Part shown: positions 23,014-34,609 of the stretch, one piece after another
Layout: each line of letters opens with the position of its first letter
How positions within the stretch are numbered: the first letter of the stretch is position 1
NCBI GenBank assembly: GCA_003255025.1
Contig: QANY01008752.1
Span: forward strand, 62,001 to 126,000
DNA: 64,000 bases
From: Datisca glomerata
Taxonomy: Eukaryota; Streptophyta; Magnoliopsida; Cucurbitales; Datiscaceae
Direction: 5' to 3'
Notes under the pieces: model-generated
What the model was told of the DNA's origin: nothing
Database searches by the model: none
The model's input: only the letters and a program-made list of their open reading frames with translations
Made by a program: the position numbers and the translations under genes

Positions 23014-24119
23014 TGTTGGGAATTTTGTATTGCATTATAAGATTAAATGGATTAATGGTAATACAAAAATTCTGTAAAATATTAATTACGACAAGTAATA
23101 ATATGATTACGGAATTCCATGTAAATATTATTTTTACGAAATGTAAAATTATTAATTACCAATGTTAAAACAATATGGACAAAGCAACAAAAGATATCAA
23201 AGCGAGTCATATTTTCATAGTTTTCTTAAACAGTTACGCCTCGTCACTTGTGGTACTAAGGTTGATAATGGCGTCTGTTTCTCAAGATAAAATAATTGGA
23301 GGCAGCTGCAGAGTGCCTGATTTCACCATCTTAATTGAACTGACTTTTAAGAATTTTACCATCAGAATAACGATGCAAACCAAGACTTGGACCAGAAAAT
23401 CAAACCATCGACGGAACCAGAAATAAACTGAACTAAAAATAAACCAAACCGGACCGAGACAAAACCAAATCAGGACCGACAAAAAACAAACCAAAAATGT
23501 GGAGAGGAAAGAATTATGAGAAAAGGAGAGCTAATTATTTCTTTGGAGTGAAAAATGAAGAGGGGAAGACCTCATTTTACACTACTCATGGGGGAAGCCT
23601 CCAATAAAGGCCATTTAACCCATTAAAGGCCTACGTAACCCAACAAATATTTTTTCTCTTAATTTGTAAAATAAAACATATTGTGGGCCTTAATTTACCA
23701 ATAACATTCCATATTCTATGACATTTGGGCCTCCTAAGAGGAAAAAATTAACTGAAATAAAAGACAACCTAAGACCCCATATTGTGGTGACCCATATAAA
23801 GAGATTTTCTAGACTTATCAAGTTACCACCATTTTTACAAACATCTTTATATAAACCACTACAAGCTTTTCTCCTTTTCTAATGGATTTCTTCTAATAAA
23901 TAATTCCCACCTATTTTTTCATTCTCATTTACTCACTTTGAGAGATAATTTCTCATTCATCCTAAAATTAATTTTGACAAATTAATAGTCGATCCCGCTG
24001 TACTCACAAAAAAGAACTTAATTCTTTAATGACCTTACACTATCACGTAGTGAGTCTCACCTAAAAATTTGCTTAAATTTGTTCCATAAAAATGGTATAA
24101 AAACACCCATTTTCTAACA
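23014..24119 (-). repeat. 5' LTR of the 12.6-kb retrotransposon
   Basis: Partner of 11475-12537; it starts TGTTGGG and ends TAACA on the plus strand. Shared words include CACTTGTGGTACTAA, GGAGGCAGCTG and GAAGCCTCCAATAAAGG. Confidence 0.85.
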
Positions 24120-24124
24120 ATCTA
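24120..24124. repeat. Right target-site duplication ATCTA
   Basis: Five bases directly after the right LTR, identical to 11470-11474. Confidence 0.9.
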
Positions 24125-24790
24125 CACATTAATACACGTATCTACATAAACGAATATTGATCAATAATGTAAATTTAAAAGTTGATTTAATGTCCAAAGA
24201 ATATTGTGAATTCATTCTGAACGTTGCTTCCAGATATTTTTATAGAATTGAAAACTATCAGTAACTTTATAAATAATGTTTAATAAATCAAATCCGCTGT
24301 AAGAAGAGAAGATAAATATAAGTGAGTTTCAAGCAAAATCTCAATGTCTAATAAATGGTGACAATAAAAAAATTATCAAATGTTTACCACTCTGTTTTCA
24401 AAGCTTCCCGTCGTAACACGTCTTTTAATGGGTCATAATTACATCCCATGGAAGCTCTTTAATTGACAAAAGTGACTAGTTTGCATGATAATTATTGTTA
24501 AGCCGTGCTTAATGGGTATGCATTATAAGAGTGAAAAGCCAGACTGATTTTTTCCTTGAAGGTCTGAATGTATTAATGCTATCTTGAGCCCTTTGTTCCA
24601 TGATATCGTGTGCATCGTAAGAGATTCATTGAGGGAAGTTACATTCCAATGTCTTGTAGATCAATCATTTACATACTCCATAGCTTTGCTAAATAGAGAC
24701 CATGAGAGCAAATTCATTTTGTTTGTAAAAACGCTCCCTCCCAAGACTCAATCAATTTCTTCTATGTTTTAGAAAGAAAAAAACAATGGT
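24125..24790. repeat. Right half of duplicated unit (copy 1)
   Basis: Continues the unit interrupted at 11470 and aligns with 37826-39010. Shared landmarks are CAATGTCTAATAA, GCTTCCCGTCGTAAC, GTTAAGCCGTGCTTAATGGG and CATGATATCGTGTGCATCG. It contains a 62-codon open stretch (24584-24772) whose reading is conserved in copy 2. A one-base difference near 24535 breaks the longer frame seen in copy 2. Confidence 0.8.
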
Positions 24791-24795
24791 TATAT

Positions 24796-24802
<7 letters not shown>

Positions 24803-24830
<28 letters not shown>
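24803..24830. repeat. (TA)n microsatellite
   Basis: Uninterrupted TATATA run of about 28 bases at the border between the duplicated unit and the viral relic. Confidence 0.9.
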
Positions 24831-24831
<1 letters not shown>

Positions 24832-24910
24832 CAATCTAAGCTTATGATTTCAACATATACTACATCAGGAATATAATTGTTGAAGCAATATATATATAGC
24901 ATCTTTGATG

Positions 24911-25440
24911 TTTTATAATAAAAGTAATCCTGATATATCATTTCTGAAAAGTAACATGATTTATTAAAAATAAATATTGATTTTCTTCAGGTTGGTTAGA
25001 AGATTCAGATGTTTCTCCAGGATTTTTACTTTTAGAAAATAATTGTTGTTTGATATTTCAAAGATCCTATTAGATAATTTGATTAACTGTTTGTAATTGT
25101 TTCACCTCTGTTTTTAAAACCAGTAATCATTCATGACTTAAAAATGGAAATCAATATTTTAAAAACATAGGTAAAACAATTACAAATTGCTAACCAGATT
25201 ATCTTACAAGATCTTAATAATATCAAACAACAATTATTATCTAAAGGTAAAAATCCTGGAGAAACACTCGAATCTTCTGGAAGTATATGGTAGGAATTAA
25301 TCATTCATGTATACAGTTCATGTCAGCGCCGCTATCAACTAGGGCGATGCCATATTTGATTATAAAATCAGATTTTATAATAAAAATAATCCTGATATAC
25401 CATTTCTGAAAAGTAACTTGATTCACTAAAAATAAATATT
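24911..25440. repeat. Rearranged viral-relic DNA: inverted and direct repeats
   Basis: Arms at about 24995-25115 and 25155-25285 are reverse complements with modest divergence (shared words TCCTGGAGAAAC, TCAAACAACAATTATT and their complements). In addition 24911-24977 recurs in direct orientation at 25371-25440 (TAATCCTGATAT, CATTTCTGAAAAGTAAC). The block lies next to pararetrovirus pol sequence and probably consists of the same virus. Confidence 0.75.
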
Positions 25441-25535
25441 TTTAAGCTGAAATAACTAAACCATTTTTTATAATGACATGTTTGAATATATTCAAACGTT
25501 TAATATGATGTTCAATTGAAGATGAGAAAATTACT
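25310..25535 (-). pseudogene. Inverted endogenous pararetrovirus fragment (protease and RT pieces)
   Basis: On the minus strand a retropepsin-type active-site motif Asp-Ser-Gly-Ala-Asp is encoded near 25325-25345. A separate piece at about 25433-25530 is the reverse complement of the plus-strand RT segment at 26450-26553. Their order (RT piece upstream of protease piece on the minus strand) is not the viral order, so this is a scrambled insertion, not a coding unit. Family: Caulimoviridae, inferred from the adjacent pol segment. Confidence 0.65.
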
Positions 25536-27270
25536 TGAAGTACTTTTCTGTAATCAAGATATTTGCCTCCCTACAACATTTATTTTAATTAAAAACATGA
25601 CCCAAAGTATAATATTAGGCACCCATTTTTATATTTAATTATGCCTATTACTGTAATTGATACCACAGATATACATTTGTATATTAACAACAGAAACATA
25701 ACTTTTGAATTTATAACTACGCCGTATACTAAAGATTTGGAATAACTAAAAGATCTTGTCCAATATAAAGAAAAATAAATAAATTTTATTCAAAAAGAAA
25801 TTCAATTTCTTACAACAGAACAAAGAATTCAACAACTTTCTCTACAGAATAAGATTAAGATAATTTTGAAAGAATTTTAAACAGAAATTTGTAGTGATTT
25901 TCCTAATGCATTTTGGAACAGAAAAAAAGTATATTATATCTCTTCCTTATCACCAGGACTTTGATGAAAGAAATATTCCTACTAAGTCGAGACCTAGTCA
26001 ATTGAAAAAAAAAATTTAGAAATGTGCAAAATAGAAATAGAATCCTTTTTATAGAAAAAAACTAATCAAACCTATTCACTCCCCTTGGAGTTGTACTGTT
26101 TTTTATGTTTATAAAAATACAGAATTCGAAAGAGGACCACCTAGATTGGTGATAAACAACAAACCTCTTAATGATGCTTTAAAATGGATAAGATATCCGA
26201 TTCTGAATAAAAAAAAGGTATGTTAGATAGGCTACATGATTCCGTAGTATTTTTTAAATTTGATCTGAAATCGGGATTTTGATAAATCCAGATCAAAGAA
26301 CATGATAGATATAAAACTGTTTTTACAGTACCATTTGACCATTACCAATGGAATGTTTTACCATTTAGAGTTAAAAATGGTCCTTCAGAATTCAACATAT
26401 TATGAATGATACTTTTAATCCTTGTACAGAATTTGTTATCTATTATATACATGATGTATTAATTTTCTCATCTTCAATTGAACAGCATATCAAACATTTG
26501 TATATATTCAAACATGTCATTACCAGAAATGGTTTAGTTATTTTAGCTTAAAAAATGAAACGTTTCCAAACAGAAGTTAGATTTCTTGGACATAATATTT
26601 CTAACGGCTCTATATTATTCCAATAAACCGAAGTATAGAATTTGCATCTAAATTTTCAAATGAAATTAAAGATAAAACTCAATTACAGATATTTTTAGGT
26701 AGTCTTAATTATATTAGGGACTATTATCCTCATCTATCCCAGGATGCTCCAATCCTCTATATTAGGCTAAAAAATAATCATTTACCTTATCAACAGAACA
26801 TAACCTAGCAGTACAAAAGATAAAAGAAAAAATCAAACATTTGTATTGTGTATCTTTACCGAATCCCCAATGGAAAAAGATTATCAAAACTGATGCTCTT
26901 AACAAAGGATATGGTGGGATACTTAAACAGCTTAATCCCAACAATCAGAAAGAAAACTTCTAAGATTTACATTCAGAGTTTGGAAAGAACCATCATTAAA
27001 TTATCCAACTATTCAACATGAATGTTTATCTATAGTCAAATGTGTTTTAAAATTTCAGGATGATCTCTTAAATCAACATTTTTTCATTAGAGTTGATTGC
27101 TTTGCAGCAAAACAAATATTTAAGAAAGATGTACAGAATCTTGCTTCTAAACAGATATTTGCTTCATGGCAAAGTATTTTATCAGTATTTTATTTTGATA
27201 TTGAATATATCATATGTGAAAAGAATTCTTTACATGACTTTCTAACCCTTGAATATTTAGAGGGTTCGTG
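25536..27270 (+). pseudogene. Endogenous caulimovirid pol relic (RT-RNase H)
   Basis: Broken plus-strand frames match the pol region of plant pararetroviruses. The RT fingers and palm lie at about 25960-26560, with words such as PRLVINNKPLND and the polymerase box reading Y-I-H-D, which departs from the family consensus. The thumb is near 26650-26750. An RNase H segment at about 26990-27265 contains NYPTIQHECLSIVKC and ASKQIFASWQSILSVF. Numerous stops and frameshifts show it is a dead genomic copy. The wording resembles florendovirus/petuvirus-like members; genus assignment needs a phylogeny. No capsid or movement-protein region was recognised. Confidence 0.75.
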
Positions 27271-27660
27271 ACCAGCAGAGGCCGTGGGGATAAAGGCCAA
27301 GGCAGAGGCAATTATTATTCAACAGAATTTCCCAGTATTAATAGTAAACAAGAGGCTTCTACTAGCAAAACTGCTAAAGATGTCATGATGATACCAGAAC
27401 AGTATATTCTTAACAGTATTGTTAAAGAGGCCATTCTCTTCATTGAATCCGCAGATGAAAAATGGATGACTGATCCATGGGAAATTAAGAGAAGATATCT
27501 CTCTATCCAATAATTTTCCACCCATTTTGACCAGTATCGATATATGTACGAAGCAATCGTTATCAAAACAGCAAGCATGGAGATCAGACACACTTTCCAT
27601 GATCCATCCAGAAATATTAGTTTGATTACATTTAGTAAGGCTACTATCCGTAACCTTATC
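27268..27660 (+). pseudogene. Relic of a second reading frame downstream of the viral pol
   Basis: Directly after pol comes an Arg/Gly-rich start (TSRGRGDKGQGRGN) and about 80 codons to a TAA at 27513, with further conserved-looking wording beyond it. An extra frame after pol is known in florendoviruses; whether this is the same one is an inference. It could alternatively be host DNA joined to the viral fragment. Confidence 0.45.
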
Positions 27661-27676
27661 TTTCTTCTTTTTGTAT

Positions 27677-27686
27677 TATAAAAGGG
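27677..27686 (+). promoter_or_regulatory. TATA box of the viral relic promoter (candidate)
   Basis: TATAAAAGGG follows the second frame. A CT-rich stretch typical of a transcribed leader starts about 50 bases later. Position and context fit the intergenic promoter of a pararetrovirus. No evidence of activity can be read from sequence. Confidence 0.5.
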
Positions 27687-28554
27687 AAACCTCACCCTTT
27701 GTTGAGGATTTCCAAGTTTAATCAGGTGATAGCATATACTCTCGCTCTCTCTAAAATTTATGTACTCTCTCTCTCAAGAATAATAATATTTCCATCTTTG
27801 AGACAACTCTTCTTCTTCGTGCACTTCTCTTGTTCCTCCTCCTACATAACGCCAACATATCTCCCATCATAATCAGATTGTGAGTTTTCAATTTCATGGT
27901 ATTGGCTGGAAGGCCACCACCACCACCATAACAGTAAGTTCATGAGACCATGTAGGTAGTAATTTAAAATGAATCTAAATGTTTATGTGCCTGTTAATAT
28001 CTATAGATCTGTGCTAACTGTTGGAGCACTTAACTGGTAATCAATAAGATTGAAGGAGTACTTCATGTGTATCGGGTAAGATTGATGAAGAAACTAATAT
28101 GTAACTAGTAGGACGTCACCCAAGTCACATTGTGGTTAGGTGTATGAAGCAGGGAGGACGTTAGGACCATTGATTCATTTAAGTCGTTGACAGACATGCT
28201 AGTTACATGTTAGTGAGCTTCTTGATCTCACTAATTCCATATGATTTAGCTCTCTCACTTATTGAGTGCGTGTTAGTTAGCCCCACTATTTTGTGTGTGT
28301 GTGTGTGTGTATTAAATGTATATAATATATTAAATGTATAATGAATTTACATTCTGTACTAATATGTATTTTTTAGCCACACGAAGCTCGTCGTCAAGCC
28401 TGCAGAGCTTGTCATCCAGCTACGAAGCTGGCCATCCAATCTGCTAAGCTCGCCATCCAGGTCATGATCCTCTCGACAAGTATCAACGCCCATGTTACGA
28501 ATTTCTTTTGGGGGTCGGGGGGTCTTCTTTTTTAGGAAAACCTTGAGTAGTGGG
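27687..28554. other. Non-coding DNA after the viral relic
   Basis: A CT-rich leader-like part (27735-27850), a (TG)n run at about 28292-28310, and short GC-richer repeats of GCCATCCA and GAAGCT at 28380-28465. No gene is supported. Confidence 0.4.
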
Positions 28555-28926
28555 TAGGGGTGAACATGGTTCGGTTAATGGCCTAAATCGAGCTGTTTCG
28601 AACCGTGAATGTCAAAATAACCGACCGAACCGAATCGTGAGTTTCAATTAGTTCGGTGTTACTAATTAAAAAATATATTATTATTGAAAAAATAATATAA
28701 AATCAAAATTTTGTATCGGTTCAGTTCGGTTCCATATGAAATTATATATAAAAAATAAGAAAATATATGAATTTAATGTTTTAGTTCAGTTCGGCTTTAA
28801 AGACTGAATATCTTCTGAACCGAACCAAAGATTTGATTCGTCAGCTCTGCAGAACCAAACTGCAGAGCCATAAAAAACTGACTGAACCGACTATTTTTCA
28901 GTTCGGTTTAGTTTTGAATACCCCTA
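28555..28926. mobile_element. hAT-type MITE, about 370 bp, with GGTTCGGTT repeats
   Basis: It begins TAGGGGTGAACATGG and ends ATACCCCTA, giving a short imperfect terminal inverted repeat. The interior carries many CGGTTCGGTT-type words in both orientations. Flanking 8-mers GTAGTGGG (28547-28554) and GCAATGGG (28927-28934) agree at 6 of 8 positions, consistent with an aged 8-bp hAT target duplication. Confidence 0.75.
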
Positions 28927-28934
28927 GCAATGGG

Positions 28935-29926
28935 TAGTGGGTAATGAAAATGTTATCGCCATTTTTATGAATTTTTAATTGGGCACATTTTATATTTTTA
29001 AATTGGGTTAGTATCGTAGAACTCCTGCATTTTGACATAAAATCACTTTATCTCCTCCAGATTCAACATTGGTTCATTTTTCATCTTCTTATGATTTAGT
29101 TTCGGTTAACATGAATCATCTTTATTTTTGTCCTTGATGATAAAATGTGGCTATTCTTTTCATAATAGTTAAATCCGTTTCGGTGGCCATTTTAATTTTT
29201 TAAAAATAGAACATCGTGGATATTTTGATATTTTGATTTTCTGTTTTCAGACATAATAAACAATTTTATAAAAAGTATATATAAGAAAAATTGGATCATG
29301 ACTTGTTTTCATACAAAATAAACTTAATTATCATTTGGATACTTGATAATTTTTTATCAAATATTTATTTTATATAATAAAAGATTCTATGGATAAATAT
29401 TCATTTAATTGTCTCACTAAATCCTTAAAATCAATTTTTTCATAAAAACATAAATTCAAAAAAAAAGTTGCGCGACCTGAGATGCGAAACCAAGTCGTGA
29501 AGGAGGAAATAGAGTGGATTGAAAGACACACGTCATTGGGCTAGCGCCCAACATGTGTGATATGTGTCGTTTGAATTTATTTTTAACCGAAAGTTCACCA
29601 AAAAAATTTTACCCCCTTTTCTTTTAAAAAAATACCTACATAGCATATCCTTTACAAAGTATTTGCAATATCATTCAACAAAATGCTATTTACAAAACAT
29701 TCATGTACATCCACATTCACTAAAAACATTCTAAAGACCTACATGATTGGTGCTTTTCCTTCAAAATAAAACTTATTTCATATGTTATATTCCACACTTT
29801 TGAGGGTATGGTGGGGGAGAGGTTAAATTTTAAGGAATAAAGTGATTTTAAGCATAACTACAGTGAGTTTTAAGATATTAACTATTTTAAATTTAAGCTG
29901 AAAGTGAGTTTTTTTACATGAATGAT
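28935..29926. other. AT-rich intergenic DNA
   Basis: No coding frame, RNA gene or clear repeat was recognised. Confidence 0.4.
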
Positions 29927-29935
29927 TAAAATGTT

Positions 29936-31043
29936 GAGTTAAATCTAATTCTTACCCTTAAAGTTTCAGCATCATATACCCTTTAACTATTAATTTAACA
30001 TCATATACCCTTCATGTTTCAAAATTAGTCAAATTGACCCCTACACTAAAACGGACGTTAAATTGTTAACGGCAACTTTTCAGATATTCTCCTTCATCTT
30101 GTTACTCCACTGAAGATCCCTGCACTCTAACAGATATTCTCCTTCATCTTCTTCTCTTCTCTCCTTGCCACAGTACAGAACCAGACTCTAATTTCTAGTT
30201 GGTGCATCGTATATGATGACTATTGCGCAGCGGTGAAAATGATCCATTGCTCCAAGCACGTGGGTTATCTAATTAACTTTATGCGAAAATCAACGAATTT
30301 ACTTGCCACTTAACTCCTCTTGTTGCTGTCATCGTCGCCGCAGCTACTCCTTTCTCCGCTTGTACTTCTCAGAACCATACAATTCTTCAACGATTTCGAT
30401 TGCAAAGCCTGACCGTAAGAAAATCTCCAGCAGCTTAAGATCCTAAACAAACACACGAACCTTGAACGGAAGCTAGAAATGGTGAATCACCTGGAGTTTA
30501 GCCTGAAACCTTTGCGTCCATTTCCATGGAATCTCCTGGCTTTACCGAGTCGTCTGTAAATAGTATGGTCCAAACTCGAAACACGCATTTAGTAGCTATA
30601 AATCAAAAGGGAGTCTCTATTGTTTTATTGTATATGAATTATAAAGGTTGAAGGAAGACTTTTTGGAAGGTGGGCTATTTTAATATCTCATAGAGATTGA
30701 TTGGAAATGCGCCTTTAGCTATATACCATACATAGTTAACGCCCAAAAAAGAAAAAAAAACAGAGTAAAGGAAAATCTGAAACTATTTTTTGTAGAATTG
30801 AAAGAAAAGAAAGTGTTTTTCTCCTTTCAAAGTTCCATAATAATAAGTCAACGCCTCCCTCTTCTTCCTCCTTCCTCCTTCCTCCTTCCTCCTCTTAGCT
30901 TCTTCACCTCTCTTATTTTCCCCCAATCAATCTCTATGAGATATTAAAATTTCGGCTAATTTTGAAACATAAAGGGTTATGAAACTAAATTAACAGTTTA
31001 GGGGTATTGCTAAAACTTTAAAGATACGAATTGAATTTAATTC
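29936..31043. mobile_element. Long-TIR (Mutator-like) non-autonomous element, 1.1 kb
   Basis: About 100 bases at each end are inverted copies: GAGTTAAATCTAATTC...CATATACCCTT...TTTCAAAATTAG at the left, and its diverged reverse complement at 30945-31043. Flanking 9-mers TAAAATGTT and TAAATATTT agree at 6 of 9 positions, as expected for an old Mutator-type insertion. Interior GC-richer DNA at 30180-30560 differs in composition from the TIRs and might be captured host sequence, but no protein was recognised. ATCTCATAGAGATTGATTGG near 30690 is echoed inverted near 30930. Confidence 0.7.
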
Positions 31044-32285
31044 TAAATATTTAGACTACTAAGTCGTTTTGTTGTATGTGTTTTTTAGGTCTTAAAAAGT
31101 ATGCAAAAGACAAAAAAATGAGTATAAAAATAGAATAATCAAAGTGACTGAGGACAAGAGTAAAGTAGTAAAAGTTTTCAGTAATGTAAATGTAAAAATA
31201 TAAAGTAATTATATAAATTAAATTGTGAAAACTTAAATTGCAGAAATTAAATTGCTCAACTTAAAGTGTCAAAGTTAAATGCGAAAAATTAAAGTAAAAA
31301 ATAAATAGCAAGAAGTAAAAAAAAAGAAGTAGAAGAAGATAGGCACATGAAATTTGTACATGGTTCAGGGAATTCCTTCTCTATGTCCACGCTCCAAGTT
31401 CTCCCTTGAAGATTTTTAATCTCACAATCTCTTAAGGGTGAGACCAAACCTCACAAACCCAATTGACTTATGCTTTTCAAATAAACATTACAAGGCTTTG
31501 TGTTTGAAAATTAAGTGATATCTCACAATAACTCTCTCAAAGATTAGAATATCTAATTTAAGCTCAAAAAGAACTATCTTGCTCACTCAAGAAATTTACA
31601 AGTATAAAGCTCAAAATATTAAGAGAGATTTAGGATAGTTTTGAAAGAAGTTTGGAAGCATGTCTCTTAGTTATAGATTATGTTTTGTGAAAAGAATGGA
31701 GTGTATTTATAAAGGAAAGAGAGGTCAAGATTTAGGTAGAAAATTTAAATAATTTTGAATTTAGACACAAGAAATGACACTCCATCCTTAACAATGATAA
31801 AAAATTATTGACAAAAAAGGTAAAGAATACATCTGCCCAATATAACACCATGTGGTCAAAACTATTTGTGTAACTCTCTCTCTATTTGAAATTGAAAGTT
31901 ACTTTACTTGTGATTTGTCATTATCTACATCTTATGTATTGTGTCTATTGTGCAAGAGAGGATAAGCTTTTTGTTGTTAGGTTTTTAATGGATGAGGACT
32001 ACATTTAAGGATGTGTATCTTTCAATAAGTTCAGCTAAATAAATGCAAATAAAATGAGTAAACTCCTAATAAAAATAACTTGAAAATAAATTTATTCATG
32101 ATCTTAAATCTTCGTGTTTTGTGAGCTCCTAATGAAAGTAAATATTTTCATGATCTTCAATCTACATGCTTTAGGATAATTTTTCAATAGTCTATGCAAA
32201 CTTGATAAAATTTTTTACTAACTTTAATATTTTGTTATCATCAAAAGTTATCTCATATAAATATAGGGCTAACACAAATGCCTTC
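31044..32285. other. Non-coding repeat-like DNA, possible LTR relic
   Basis: AT-rich. A stretch at 31350-31720 with a TTTATAAAGG TATA-like word near 31708 resembles retrotransposon LTR or leader DNA, but no partner copy lies in the window. No gene is supported. Confidence 0.35.
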
Positions 32286-32803
32286 CAATTCTTACTTAAG
32301 AAATAGATGAGCTTTACTCTCAATAGATAATGTTGATTCTGTAAATGTTATCGAGACCTCTTATGCTTGAAGCTTATAAGGTAATAGCTCCTAGCCATAG
32401 CTTGATCTCCATGAATCAACATTATCCCCTCGGGTGTTGAGAATTCTATTTCTTGGTAAAACGAGAAGAGGACTACTTTCATAGCATACACCCACGGTCT
32501 TCCCATAATCTTTTTTAGGTTGAATCTTCATCAACCACAAGGAACTTTGTCATCAATTAACTTCTTTTTCCTTTACTGGTAGGAATATACTCCTAATGGC
32601 CCTCATAACTAAGCCATTGAATCCTATGAGTTCGAACTTGTACTTCAAAATTTGTGATTCATCCATTCCATCTTTATTACAGTTAAGATAAAAATGATGT
32701 CAGCCAAACTTTTTGGGTGTTCTAAGATCCATTTGACAAGGCAATTTACCATGCCAAGCAAAATCACTAAGGCATCGTCGTGAAGGTAGTAAACTTTAAC
32801 CAT
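32286..32803 (-). pseudogene. Ty3/gypsy gag-protease junction relic
   Basis: Minus-strand reading VYYLHDDALVILLGMVNCLV, then KSLADIIF, KMEWMN, YKFELIGFNGLVMRAIRSIF and TKFLVVDED matches the protease region of plant gypsy elements. The place of the catalytic D-S-G-S-S reads E-H-P-K-S, so the active site is gone. Frameshifts and stops follow. The relic is interrupted at 32808 by a solo LTR and continues at 34554-34608. Confidence 0.65.
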
Positions 32804-32808
32804 ACATT

Positions 32809-34548
32809 TGTTGGAATTATGTCTATAAAATAGGGTGTAATAACTTTTAATGAGTAAACAATTATTTATTGACATTTATGTATTACTGAATTTTATGAAT
32901 AAATGAAAGTTTTCTTTAATTAAAGTATGTTTATAATTTACTTAAGTCCCGGAACTATTATCAATGTATGAAGAGTAAAGATTGAGCGGTCTTACAAACA
33001 AACTCTTCTGAGATAGTTCAAAATATTATTCACAGTCTTAGAATCGACTGGATAATCGAGTCCAATTATGACTGTTAGGTTGAACCAATAGATGTCATTC
33101 TTGGGGCATGTGAGTGGAGACTTTAGCGGTTGACCTAGACATGTTATAGATCATGTTGAATAGACCAATAACAAATAAGTTTAGAGCAAAACCATTTATC
33201 AAGCTCTAAATCTAATTGTTACACCTTAAGAGTATTTTCGTGTTTACCTTAATCCTAAGGTGAATATGGAACCTGACTTAGTTACTTGCGATTTTTGATT
33301 CACCAAAAGAGTGAGTTCGAACTGTTGAACAATACATCAGCTGTTGAGATCGTGATTTAACTATGTTGGAGTTATGTGATTCACAGATATGAAAATCGTG
33401 ACGAGATTACAAAAGCAACAATATCACCTTATGTCTTTCTCATTCATTTCTAATTTTATGAATCTCGCTCTTGTTACTGATATTCACGAAGGATAATATC
33501 ATAAAATATCATGTGGACTGTGAAATGAAAATGTTTATTTACACCAACAGAAAATGTAAAGCGCATGAATCGAAAGTTGATTTGGTATCGGACCTATAGT
33601 GGGGTCGTACGATGTTAAGATTAAATAGGTGAGGAATTTATGGAGATAAATTAATCGAGTATTTGAATCTTATAGCTTTATTCATGTGGGTCCATTCGAT
33701 TTCAGGAGTAGCTCATAAAGACAGGAATGAGAAACATCGTCAGCTGGACCAAAAACGTGTTTTGGACCAATGTACACTTTTCGAACCTATATGTGATGAG
33801 TGTCATCGTTAAATTAGTGAAAATAAAATTAATGTTCAAATTAATTATTTTATTATTTTCTAATTATTGGGTAATTAGTAAATAAAAAATTAATTAGTTA
33901 ATTGATAGTGATCAATTTAATTTATCAATTTGAATTAATAAATTTGAATACAGTCTTGGCTCTAGGGGGAGATGTAAAAATCACAGATTGCAGTGCAAGG
34001 GAGGTGATTTTCAGCAATTTAACAAAATAGGGGTATATGTGTAAATTTCTAATTATTATATTAGGGATTGCATTAGAGTTGCATCCCTAACCCTAATCAT
34101 AATGTGTGATTATTCACATCGGAAAATAGCTTCTTTCCCCTTCCCTCTACAGTTACAGCCGAAAACTGTCAGAGGAAGAAGAAAATTGGTTTTTTCTTCC
34201 TCAATTGTTTAGAGAGTCCACATTCTATTTTTAACAATATCCTTACGAGATATACTTCTGAATCCTATGAGTGGTTGCTGGTGTGAAGATCAATTATAGT
34301 TCTGTGAATCTCAATAATGAAGAACACAAGACAAATAACTAGATCCTGCCAAATTAAAATTTCTCCAATATAAGAAAATGTATAAATTATTTCTATATTT
34401 TTTCAACACGTTTATCTGAATGTGTATGATCGTTGTGTAGTTTTATATTTAATTCGATAAATATTTATTTTAAATATTTTTTTATATTTCATCCATGAAC
34501 CGTTCGTGGTTCCTTAATTTTGTTATAAATCTAAAACCGAATCCAACA
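32809..34548 (+). mobile_element. Solo LTR, 1740 bp, with perfect 5-bp target duplication
   Basis: It starts TGTTGGAATT and ends AATCCAACA, an inverted TGTTGG/CCAACA terminus. ACATT occurs immediately on both sides (32804-32808 and 34549-34553). No internal retrotransposon region adjoins it, so it is a product of LTR-LTR recombination. Plus orientation is suggested by a pyrimidine-rich leader-like stretch near 34130-34200. It sits inside the gypsy relic, so it is younger than that element. Confidence 0.88.
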
Positions 34549-34553
34549 ACATT

Positions 34554-34608
34554 CACTTTAGAAGTTGATAACTAAGCATGGCTTGATCAGTCTAAGGTAA
34601 GGTACCTA
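34554..34608 (-). pseudogene. Upstream continuation of the gypsy relic
   Basis: A short piece between the solo LTR and the copia gag relic. Removing the LTR and one ACATT joins it to the gypsy sequence ending at 32803. Too short to identify alone. Confidence 0.4.
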
Positions 34609-34609
34609 T

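Larger units (their letters stand above)
11475..24119 (-). mobile_element. Full-length Ty1/copia LTR retrotransposon, 12.6 kb, with target-site duplication
   Basis: LTRs at 11475-12537 and 23014-24119 align end to end (TGTTAAAAATG / TGTTGGGAATT at the left, TTTTCCAACA / TTTTCTAACA at the right). They are flanked by the 5-bp target duplication ATCTA at 11470-11474 and 24120-24124. The paralogous site at 37820 has a single ATCTA and no insert. Minus orientation is shown by a polypurine tract (ATGTGGGGAAT on the minus strand) abutting the left LTR at 12538-12548 and by gag-PR-INT-RT-RH running from 22600 down to 18530. By eye, the LTRs differ at roughly 10-15% of sites in the best-aligned part, so the insertion is old. 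A primer-binding site beside the right LTR was not recognised. Confidence 0.9.

Noticed and set aside
30060..30560. Gene within the long-TIR element
   Set aside because: Several exon-like words but no continuous frame or recognisable protein. Kept only as possible captured DNA.
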